DNA from: Catenulisporales bacterium
GTDB lineage: Bacteria; Actinomycetota; Actinomycetes; Streptomycetales; Catenulisporaceae
NCBI GenBank assembly: GCA_019510485.1
Contig: JAEKKI010000144.1
Span: forward strand, 1 to 64,000
Direction: 5' to 3'
Length of the DNA: 64,000 bases
The translations under genes and the position numbers were made by a program. Of this stretch, positions 9,012 through 16,842 are shown in pieces; the first letter of the stretch is position 1, and each line of letters opens with the position of its first letter. Under the pieces are notes generated by a model that was given only the letters and a program-made list of their open reading frames with translations, was not told where the DNA came from and did no database searches.

Positions 9012-10060
9012 TGGCTGGCGGTGGCCGGAAGCTCGACAGCTACGACGAGAGCGACGTGCGGGTTCGGGCGAACCCGCGCGGATCCCGGCCGCGCACGAAG
9101 AGCCGGCCCGCGCACGAGGACGCGGCGACCGGCATGGTGATCACGGTCGACCGCGGCCGCTACACCTGCCTGGTGGGCGAGAAGAAGAAGGCGCTCACGG
9201 TCACCGCCATGACGGCCCGCGAGCTCGGCCGGCAGCGGATTGTGGTCGGCGACCGGGTGGGCCTGGTCGGGGACCTGTCCGGCTCGCCGGACGCGCTGGC
9301 CCGGATCGTGCGCGTCGAGGACCGCAAGACCGTGCTGCGCCGCACCGCCGACGACACCGACCCGGTGGAGCGCATCCTGGTCGCCAACGCCGACCAGCTG
9401 GTGATCGTGACCTCCTTCACCGACCCGGAGCCGCAGCCCCGGATGATCGACCGTTGCCTGGTCGCCGCCTACGACGCCGGCATGGACCCGCTGCTCTGCC
9501 TGACCAAGGCCGACCTGGTCATAGCGTGGCAGGAGGACGCGGTCCTGGACCTGTACCGGCCGCTGGGCTTCCCGATCGTGGTGTCGGCGAACGCCGCCGG
9601 CTACAAAGACCTGGGCGCGCGCCTGGCCGGCCGCACCTCGGTGCTCGTCGGCTCCTCCGGCGTGGGCAAGTCGACGATGGTGAACAAGCTGGTGCCGACC
9701 GCGGGCCGGGCCACCGGCCGGGTCAACGCGGTGACCGGCCGCGGCCGGCACACGTCGTCGTCGGCGCTGGCCCTGGAGCTGCCGGGCAAGCAGGGCGGCT
9801 GGGTCATCGACACCCCCGGCGTGCGGTCGTTCGGGCTGGCGCACGTGGACGTGAACCGGCTGATCGACCACTTCCCGGAGCTCGCGGCGGGCACGGAGAA
9901 CTGCCCGCGCGGGTGCCAGCACGATTCGCTGGCGCCGGAGTGCGCGCTGGACGCTTGGGTCGCGGAGGGGCATGCGGATCCGGCGCGGTTGAATTCTTTG
10001 CGGCGGTTGTTGGATGCGCGGTTGGGTGGGGAGCCGGCGGGGGTTGTGGTCGAGGACTGA
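9011..10060 (+). CDS. rsgA: Small ribosomal subunit biogenesis GTPase RsgA
   Basis: 349 residues with the circularly permuted GTPase order: an N-terminal OB-fold (TGMVITVDRGRYTCLV), then G4 LTKAD, G5, then G1 GSSGVGKST and G3 DTPG. A C-terminal zinc knuckle follows (CPRGCQHDSLAPEC). RsgA checks 30S maturation and releases RbfA, using GTP hydrolysis. The start overlaps the aroA stop by one base. The last ~25 codons use many TTG, GTT and GGG codons, unlike the C-ending style of the body, and are open on the opposite strand as well. Confidence 0.93.
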   Translation: MAGGGRKLDSYDESDVRVRANPRGSRPRTKSRPAHEDAATGMVITVDRGRYTCLVGEKKKALTVTAMTARELGRQRIVVGDRVGLVGDLSGSPDALARIVRVEDRKTVLRRTADDTDPVERILVANADQLVIVTSFTDPEPQPRMIDRCLVAAYDAGMDPLLCLTKADLVIAWQEDAVLDLYRPLGFPIVVSANAAGYKDLGARLAGRTSVLVGSSGVGKSTMVNKLVPTAGRATGRVNAVTGRGRHTSSSALALELPGKQGGWVIDTPGVRSFGLAHVDVNRLIDHFPELAAGTENCPRGCQHDSLAPECALDAWVAEGHADPARLNSLRRLLDARLGGEPAGVVVED

Positions 10061-10329
10061 GGCCCAGCACCAGGGTCACGACCGCGCCCACCAGCGCCAG
10101 CGCCCCGAGGACGACCAGCACCCAGCCGATCGCTGGAACGCCATCCGGTTTCGGCTTACAGTCCACCCTGCACGGCTGCGGCGGGGAACGGGATCGCTGA
10201 GAAAAGGTCGAGCACCGAATCCCCTCCGACGACCTGATCGAATCAGGACCCTACCGCACGCCGCCCACCGGCCACCGCGCCGACGAAACGGCCGGGACGC
10301 GCATCACGCGCATCCCGGCCGTCGCTCCA
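10061..10329. other. Intergenic region with a doubtful antisense membrane ORF
   Basis: No sense-strand gene is seen here. On the minus strand a GTG at 10166 opens a frame beginning MDCKPKPDG followed by one hydrophobic helix (GWVLVVLGALALVGAVV). The helix lies wholly in the gap, but the frame then runs through the 3' end of rsgA as a Pro/Ala/Arg-rich tail to about 9804. A small membrane protein is possible; chance is as likely. Confidence 0.3.
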
Positions 10330-13300
10330 CTACATCGACGTGGCCCGCAGTATCGCGCTGATCGTCCGCATCGCCACCGACAACGTCGCCAGGTCATACG
10401 TGTCCGACGCCATGATCTCGTCCAGCACCATCCGCGACCGCTCCACCGCCGCGCGGTCCTTGTTCAGCCACGCCTCGTAGCGCTGCTCCGGGGTCGCCGT
10501 CTGGTCCCCGGAGGCCAGCAGGGCCGCCGTCAAACCCGCGTGGGAGGCGTAAAGCTCGTCACGCAGCGCCGCACGCGCCATGGTCTGCCAGCGGTCGGCG
10601 CGCGGCAGGTCGACGATCTTCTGCTGGATCGCGGCGATCTCCATCCGGTCGGCGAGGTCGAAGTAGACCTCGGCGACGTCCAGGACCGGGTTGTCGGCCG
10701 CCGCGGCCGTCTCCACGATGTCCAGGGCGCCGAAGACCGAGGGCATCCCGGCCACCGCGGAGGCCAGCTCGCCCGGGACGCCGGCGATGATCAGGTCCTC
10801 GCGCTGCTCTTGGAACCGAGTCAGGTGCGGGCCCTGGAGGAGCTTGGACAGGTGCTCGGAGATGTCGCGGACGCCCTCGCGGAAGTGCTCGATCTGCGCG
10901 GTGATGTCCAGCGGGTGCCGGCGGTTCTGCAGGAACCAGCGGGCCGCGCGCTGCGTCAGGCGGCGCACCTCCATCCGCATCGAGGTCTGCACCGCTGCCG
11001 GGACCTGGTTGTCCAGGGTCTCGATCGCCGCCAGGTGGCCGCTCATGTCGAACACCTCGCGCGCGGCGCTGTAGGAGCGCGCGATCTGGTCCGCCGAGGC
11101 GCCCGACTCCTCGCGCATCCGGAAGGCGAAGGTGATGCCGGCGTTGTTCACCACGTCGTTGACGACCTGGGTGGTGATGATCTCGCGGCGCAGCGGGTGG
11201 GTGTCCATCAGGGCGCGGTAGGGCGTGCGCAGCGGGGTCGGGAAGTAGTCCTGCAGCCGCTCGACGTAATACGGATCGTCCGGCAGCGGGGACAGGAACA
11301 GCTCGTCGGCCAGCACGATCTTCACATACGCCAGCAGCACCGACAGCTCCGGCTGGGTCAGCCCGAGGTTGGCCGCGCGGCGCTCGGCCAACTGCTTGTC
11401 GCTGGGCAGGAACTCCAGATCCCGGTCCAGCAGGCCGTCCTTCACCAGGCGGCGCATCAGCCTGCCGTGCGCGCCGATCAGCTCCGGGGCCTGCCACTGC
11501 GCGTTGGCCAGTGCGATGTTCTGGTCGATGTTGTCGCGCAGCACCAGCCGCGCCACCTCGTCGGTCTGCTCGGCCAGCACCCGGTTGCGCTGCTCGACCG
11601 TCATGCCGCCGGCGTGCACCGCCTGGTCCAGCAGGATCTTGATGTTCACCTCGTGGTCGGAGGTGTCCACCCCCGCGGAGTTGTCGATGGCGTCGGTGTT
11701 GATCTTGCCGCCGATGCCGTCCGGGCCGCCGGAGGTGGCGTACTCGATCCGGCCCAGCTGGGTGAAGCCCAGGTTGCCGCCCTCGCCGACGACCCGCGCG
11801 CGCAGCTGGGAGCCGTTGACGCGGATGGCGTCGTTGGCCTTGTCGCCGACGTCGGCGTGGGTCTGCGAGGAGGCCTTGACGTAGGTGCCGATGCCGCCGT
11901 TCCAGAACAGGTCGACCGGCGCCTTCAGTATCGCGTTCAGCAGCTCGTTCGGCGCCATCCGCAACACCGAGGAGTCCAGGCCGAGCGCGGCGCGCACCTG
12001 CGGGGTGATCATGATCGACTTGGCGCCGCGCGGATACACGCCGCCGCCGGAGCTGATCAGGGACGTGTCGTAGTCGGCCCACGACGACCGCGGCAGGGCG
12101 AACATGCGCCGCCGCTCGGCGTAGGAGGCCGCGGCGTCCGGGTCCGGGTCCAGGAAGATGTGCCGGTGGTCGAACGCGGCGACCAGGCGGATGTGCTCGG
12201 AGAGCAGCATGCCGTTGCCGAACACGTCGCCGGACATGTCGCCGACGCCGACCACCGTGAAGTCCCGGCTCTGGGTGTCCACGCCCAGCTCGCGGAAGTG
12301 CCGCTTCACCGACTCCCACGCGCCGCGCGCGGTGATGCCCATGCCCTTGTGGTCGTAGCCGACCGAGCCGCCGGAGGCGAAGGCGTCGCCGAGCCAGAAC
12401 CCGTAGTCCAGCGCCAGTCCGTTGGCGATGTCGGAGAACGTCGCGGTGCCCTTGTCGGCGGCCACCACCAGGTAGGTGTCGTCGCCGTCGTGCCGCACCA
12501 CGCCGCGCGGCGGGACGACCTCGCCGGCCACCAGGTTGTCGGTGATGTCCAGCAGACCGCTGATGAAGGTCTTGTAGCTCGCCACGCCCTCGGCCAGCCA
12601 GGCGTCGCGATCCACCGAGGGATCCGGCAGGTTCTTGGCGTAGAAGCCGCCCTTGGAACCGACCGGCACGATCACCGAGTTCTTCACCATCTGCGCCTTG
12701 ACCAGGCCCAGGACCTCGGTGCGGAAGTCCTCGCGGCGGTCGGACCAGCGCAGGCCGCCGCGCGCCACCTTGCCGAAGCGCAGGTGAACGCCCTCGACCC
12801 GAGGGGAGTAGACCCAGATCTCGTAGCGCGGCAGCGGCGCCGGCAGGTCCGGGACCGCGTGCGGGTCCAGCTTGAAGGACACGTAGGGCTTCGGCTCGCC
12901 GTGCTCGTCGGCCTGGAAGTAGTTGGTGCGCAGCGTGGCCTGGATGACCTTCAGCAGCGAGCGCAGAATACGGTCGTCGTCCAGCGACTGCACGGTGTCC
13001 AGCGCGGCGTCGATCTCCTCGACGATGCTCTCCCAGAGCTCCGGCGTCTCGTGCGAGTACGCCGGGGAGAACTTCGCCTCGAACAGCTTCACCAGCAGGC
13101 GCGCGACGCGGCGGTTGTTCACCGCCACCGACTCGATCAGCTCCTGGCTGAACGTCATGCCGCCCTGGCGCAGGTACTTGACATACGCGCGCAGGATCAC
13201 GACCTGCCGCCAGGTCAGCCCGGCCAGGGCGACCAGCGCGTTGAAGCCGTCGTTCTCGGCCCGGCCGGTCCAGATCGCGGTGAAGGCGTCCTGGAAGCGC

Positions 13301-15309
13301 TGGCGCGCGGTCTCGTCCAGCGCGCTGTCGGCGATGGCCGCCGGGTCGCGCTTGAGGCCGAAGTCGTAGATACGCGAGTACGGCTCGTCCGGGGAGTCGC
13401 TCTCCAGGTCGTAGGGGAACTCGTCGATGACCTCGACGCCCATTTTCTGGAACACCGGCAGCACCTCGGCCAGCGAGACCGTGGAGCCGACGCGGTAGAT
13501 GCGGAAGCGGCGCTCGCCGGGGGCGGCGTCGGCCTCCTCGTAGAGCCGCACCGCGCTGTGCTCCCCTGAGGCCTTCAGCGATTCCAGGACCTTGACGTCG
13601 GCGACGGCCATCTCCGGCCGCTCCTCGGCCTTGTACGCCTCCGGTAACGCCGCACTGTAGGACTCGCGCAGCTCGCGGGCCCGCGCCTCGCCGAACTCAG
13701 CGATCAGCGCGTCGGCGAAGTCGTCGTCCCAGGTGCGGATCGCCGCCGCCAGCTTGGCCTCGATCGCGTCGGAGTCCGGGTCGGTCAGCGACGTGCCGGG
13801 CGCGACGCGCACCACGAAGTGCAGACGGGTCAGCACCGACTCGGTGTTGCGCACCGTGTAGTCGATGACCGCGCCGTTCAGCTCCTTGAGCAGGATGTCC
13901 TGGAGGTCCAGGCGCGTGGAGGTGTCGTAGCGGTCGCGCGGCAGGTAGACCAGCGCCGAGTAGTAGCGGCCGTACGCCTCTTTGCGCATGAACAGCCGCA
14001 GCTTGCGCCGCTCCTGCAGCTGGGACACCGCGATCGAGATCTCGGCCAGCTCCGTGGTCGGGATCTGGAACAGCTCGTCACGCGGGTAGGTCTCCAGGAT
14101 CTGGAGGAGTTCCTTGCCCAGGAAGGCGTTCAGGTCGTAGCCGGAGACCGCCAGGACCGCGCGGACCTTGCGCTGCACGACCGGGATCCGCAGTACGGAC
14201 TCGGTGTAGGCGGGGGCGGCGAACAGGCCGAGGAAGCGGCGCTCGCCGACCACGGTGCCGTCGGCGTCGAACTTCTTGACGCCGACGTAGTCCAGGTAGG
14301 CCGGACGGTGCACGGTGGAGCGGGTGTTGGCCTTGGTCAGCACTAACAGATGCGGTTCGCGGGCCTTGGCGCGGGCGTCCGGGCCGAGCTTGGAAAAACT
14401 CTGGGACATCGGCTGGTCGCCGCGCAGGATGCCCAGGCCGGTGCCGGGGACGGCGCGCAGGCTCTCGTCGCCGCTCTCGTTGGTGACCAGGTCGTACTCG
14501 CGGTAGCCGAGGAAGGCGAAGTTGTCGGCGGACAGCCAGCGCAGCAGGTCCGAGGCGTCGGCCAGCTCCTCCGGCGACACCGGCGGCTTCGGCTTGTCGC
14601 CGGCCGGGTGCAGGTCTTCGGCCAGAGACAACGCGGTGGCGTGCATCTTCGGCCAGTCCTCGACCGCCTCGCGCACGTCGCGCAGCACCCGCTGCAGGTC
14701 GGCCTGGATCTCGGCGTAGCGCCGGCCGTCAGCGTCCTCGCGCGGGGAGAGCCGGTCGATCTCGATGTGGATCCAGGATTCGACGGTGACCCCTGCCCCG
14801 GACCGGTCCTGGTCCGGGGCGAGGATCTCCAGCAGGTCCCCGGTCAGGGTGCGCCGCACGTACACCACCGGGTGGATGATCACGTGGATGCCGCGGTCCT
14901 GGCGCGACAGCTCGCTGGTGACCGAGTCCACCAGGAACGGCATGTCGTCGGTGACGATCTCGACCACGGTGTGGCGGCTGGACCAGCCGGTGGTCTCCGC
15001 GGTCGGGGTGTGCACGCGTACCTTCGCCGTGCCCTGCGGCCGCGCCGCCGCCAGCTCCACGTGCGACAGCGCCGCCGCGCGGATGTCCTTGGCCGAGGTG
15101 CCGATCAGGTCCTCGGGAGCCGCGTGGCGGTAGTACTCGTCGAGGAACGCCTCCAGGGCGTTGTCGCCACGAGCCGGCATCAGCACCCCGGGCCAGGCGC
15201 GGGCGGCACCCCCGGCGCCGTCGGTACCGGACTCGGCCGCCTCGCTCAGCAGGTCGGCCTTGGCCTGGTCGAGCTTGCCCAGTGTCGCAACCGTATACGT
15301 GCTCTGCAT
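10330..15309 (-). CDS. gdh: NAD-specific glutamate dehydrogenase, large 180-kDa type
   Basis: 1659 residues, the usual size for the L_180 class (about 1600). N-terminal ACT-like segments come first (VEIVTDDMPFLVDSVTSEL; IHVIIHPVVYVRR). The central catalytic domain includes GGLRWSDRREDFRTEVLGLVK, the lysine segment VGSKGGFYAK, and a Rossmann region with VVGVGDMSGDVFGNGML; a long helical C-terminus follows. It oxidatively deaminates glutamate to 2-oxoglutarate with NAD and links amino-acid catabolism to the TCA cycle. I chose ATG 15309 (MQSTYTVATL). A longer frame upstream antisense to the next gene has no homologous content. A TAGAGT hexamer lies 10 nt before the start. Confidence 0.92.
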   Translation of the reverse strand: MQSTYTVATLGKLDQAKADLLSEAAESGTDGAGGAARAWPGVLMPARGDNALEAFLDEYYRHAAPEDLIGTSAKDIRAAALSHVELAAARPQGTAKVRVHTPTAETTGWSSRHTVVEIVTDDMPFLVDSVTSELSRQDRGIHVIIHPVVYVRRTLTGDLLEILAPDQDRSGAGVTVESWIHIEIDRLSPREDADGRRYAEIQADLQRVLRDVREAVEDWPKMHATALSLAEDLHPAGDKPKPPVSPEELADASDLLRWLSADNFAFLGYREYDLVTNESGDESLRAVPGTGLGILRGDQPMSQSFSKLGPDARAKAREPHLLVLTKANTRSTVHRPAYLDYVGVKKFDADGTVVGERRFLGLFAAPAYTESVLRIPVVQRKVRAVLAVSGYDLNAFLGKELLQILETYPRDELFQIPTTELAEISIAVSQLQERRKLRLFMRKEAYGRYYSALVYLPRDRYDTSTRLDLQDILLKELNGAVIDYTVRNTESVLTRLHFVVRVAPGTSLTDPDSDAIEAKLAAAIRTWDDDFADALIAEFGEARARELRESYSAALPEAYKAEERPEMAVADVKVLESLKASGEHSAVRLYEEADAAPGERRFRIYRVGSTVSLAEVLPVFQKMGVEVIDEFPYDLESDSPDEPYSRIYDFGLKRDPAAIADSALDETARQRFQDAFTAIWTGRAENDGFNALVALAGLTWRQVVILRAYVKYLRQGGMTFSQELIESVAVNNRRVARLLVKLFEAKFSPAYSHETPELWESIVEEIDAALDTVQSLDDDRILRSLLKVIQATLRTNYFQADEHGEPKPYVSFKLDPHAVPDLPAPLPRYEIWVYSPRVEGVHLRFGKVARGGLRWSDRREDFRTEVLGLVKAQMVKNSVIVPVGSKGGFYAKNLPDPSVDRDAWLAEGVASYKTFISGLLDITDNLVAGEVVPPRGVVRHDGDDTYLVVAADKGTATFSDIANGLALDYGFWLGDAFASGGSVGYDHKGMGITARGAWESVKRHFRELGVDTQSRDFTVVGVGDMSGDVFGNGMLLSEHIRLVAAFDHRHIFLDPDPDAAASYAERRRMFALPRSSWADYDTSLISSGGGVYPRGAKSIMITPQVRAALGLDSSVLRMAPNELLNAILKAPVDLFWNGGIGTYVKASSQTHADVGDKANDAIRVNGSQLRARVVGEGGNLGFTQLGRIEYATSGGPDGIGGKINTDAIDNSAGVDTSDHEVNIKILLDQAVHAGGMTVEQRNRVLAEQTDEVARLVLRDNIDQNIALANAQWQAPELIGAHGRLMRRLVKDGLLDRDLEFLPSDKQLAERRAANLGLTQPELSVLLAYVKIVLADELFLSPLPDDPYYVERLQDYFPTPLRTPYRALMDTHPLRREIITTQVVNDVVNNAGITFAFRMREESGASADQIARSYSAAREVFDMSGHLAAIETLDNQVPAAVQTSMRMEVRRLTQRAARWFLQNRRHPLDITAQIEHFREGVRDISEHLSKLLQGPHLTRFQEQREDLIIAGVPGELASAVAGMPSVFGALDIVETAAAADNPVLDVAEVYFDLADRMEIAAIQQKIVDLPRADRWQTMARAALRDELYASHAGLTAALLASGDQTATPEQRYEAWLNKDRAAVERSRMVLDEIMASDTYDLATLSVAMRTISAILRATSM

Positions 15310-15467
15310 GGCCGTGTGAACTCTATTCTGTCGCGCGCCGTTGCGTGACTGAGTGGTTTTGTGGGGACTCGCAGTGATGCGTGTGGAGTTGTCGGGCGGT
15401 GCCGGCGCGCTGGGAGTCATACACAAGAGACGACAGACGCGCCGAAAAGTCACCGCCTGTAAGCCAC

Positions 15468-16355
15468 CTACAGGAAACTTCTGAGCTCCCAGAGGAGCGG
15501 GAAGAAGTGCAGGCCGAGCCGGGAGCGCAGGTACGGAGCGCCGGTGGAACCGCCGGTGCCGGACTTGGTGCCGATCTGCCGCTCCACCATCGTCACGTGC
15601 CGCGCGCGCCACAGCGCCGCGGCCTCGTCGTGGTCGAGCAGCCCCTCGGCCAGCTCCCACAGCTCGCCGTACTTGTCGCGGTCGCGGGCGACCGCCACCA
15701 GCGACTCGCGCAGTTCCTCGTCGGAGGACGCCGGCAGACCGGACTGAGTGACGGCGTGCACGAAGCCGTCCCACAGGCTCGGTGCTTCCAGCCGCCGGGC
15801 GAGCCGGTCCTGCTCGGCTTCCGTCAGACCGCGGAACCGCTTGAGATAGGTGGGGTCCTTGGCGCCCGAGGCGAACTCCAGCTCGCGGAACTGCGCGGAC
15901 TGGAATCCCGAGGCCGGGGACAGCAGCTCTCGGAAGGCCAGGAAGTCCTGCGGGGTCATGGTCTCCAGCACGGCGATCTGCCGGATCAGCACATCCTCGA
16001 TGGTCGCCACCCGTTTGAGCAGGTGCTTGGCCCACCACAGCCGGCCGTCGAACATGGCCAGGGTGGCGGCGTCCACCTCGTGCAGGAGCTGTTTGAACCA
16101 CAGCTCGTACACCTGGTGGATGGTGATGAACAGGAGCTCATCGTGCGCGGGCGGATCCGATTCGAGGACCTGCGCGGACAGCAGCTGCTCCAGCCGGAGG
16201 TAGGAGCCGTAGGTCAGCTTCGCCCCCTCCTCGCCGAAGTGGTGGCTGGTGACCGTCTCGTCGCCGAAATCCTCGGAGCGGACTGCTGGATCTGCCGGGT
16301 CTACTGCGCCTATGGGGCAGCCGACGACGCTGTCGGCTGGCGGTTCTTTCGTCAC
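15468..16355 (-). CDS. kynA: Tryptophan 2,3-dioxygenase
   Basis: 295 residues. Hallmarks are LTYGSYLRLEQLLSAQ, the heme-pocket segment FITIHQVYELWFKQLLHEV (about 75-93), and RELEFASG. The closing part (HVTMVERQIGTKSGTGGS) carries the substrate-binding GTGGS. The enzyme opens the indole ring of tryptophan to N-formylkynurenine, the first step of the kynurenine route. The start is GTG 16355 (VTKEPPADS), with TAGCCT 7 nt upstream indicating a leaderless mRNA. The gene lies upstream of gdh on the same strand with a 158-nt gap, so they are probably separately transcribed. Confidence 0.93.
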   Translation of the reverse strand: MTKEPPADSVVGCPIGAVDPADPAVRSEDFGDETVTSHHFGEEGAKLTYGSYLRLEQLLSAQVLESDPPAHDELLFITIHQVYELWFKQLLHEVDAATLAMFDGRLWWAKHLLKRVATIEDVLIRQIAVLETMTPQDFLAFRELLSPASGFQSAQFRELEFASGAKDPTYLKRFRGLTEAEQDRLARRLEAPSLWDGFVHAVTQSGLPASSDEELRESLVAVARDRDKYGELWELAEGLLDHDEAAALWRARHVTMVERQIGTKSGTGGSTGAPYLRSRLGLHFFPLLWELRSFL

Positions 16356-16362
16356 GTCTGCC

Positions 16363-16368
16363 AGGCTA
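16363..16368 (-). promoter_or_regulatory. -10 element TAGCCT of kynA
   Basis: Minus-strand TAGCCT ends 7 nt before the GTG at 16355. This placement decides the start over longer frames extending upstream. Confidence 0.6.
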
Positions 16369-16549
16369 CCGCCGCCGGGCGGGGGGTAGTGGGCTTCGGG
16401 GATGACAGGATGGCAGGTCTTGGAGCGTGGGGTGTACATGGCGGCCATGGGTGGTGGGCTGTTACACCGTCGGTGACGGCGGGAACGCCGCGGGTTGGGA
16501 TCGCGGCGAAGTCGAACGCGCGCAGACCGCTCTGAAACGATGTCAAACC

Positions 16550-16722
16550 CGCGCCGGGATGACTCAGCCTCAGGTGTCCAAGCTCGAACACTCGGCGGCA
16601 CCGTTCCGACCCTGCCGCTGCTCGCTCGCCTGGCCGAGGCATTGGACACGACTCTCAACATCGCCATAGACGATGGCGAGGCCGCGATCACGTTCACTCC
16701 GCACCAGGCCGACGCCGCGTGA
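16550..16722 (+). pseudogene. Remnant of an XRE/HigA-type HTH regulator, frameshifted
   Basis: One frame reads RAGMTQPQVSKLEH (16550-16591), the recognition-helix region of an XRE domain. From about 16594 another frame continues as GGTVPTLPLLARLAEALD, then TTLNIAIDD and a short tail to the stop at 16722. Joined, they make the second half of a typical antitoxin-like HTH protein. Two extra bases (or one missing) after the CAC codon break the frame. The expected first helices upstream are absent or unrecognisable. It lies in the 487-nt gap 16356-16842, where nothing else was found. No toxin gene is adjacent. Confidence 0.6.
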
Positions 16723-16842
16723 TACCGCCACGCTGACGCTTCGCTCGCGCCAGTGCGGCCCCGCCGAAGCGAAGCCGCACTGATCCCCCGATCCCCCGAT
16801 CCCCCGCCGGCCCCGAACCGCAGGGCCGGCGGAATTCATCCA

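Noticed and set aside
10540-13569. A 1009-codon open frame on the plus strand opposite gdh
   Set aside because: It mirrors the gdh coding frame, has the Arg/Val/Gln/His-rich composition typical of antisense frames in GC-rich DNA, and shows no motif.
15456-15474. CCTGTA/TACAGG inverted repeat at the kynA stop as a terminator
   Set aside because: Only a 6-bp stem overlapping the stop codon, with no T run; too weak to claim.
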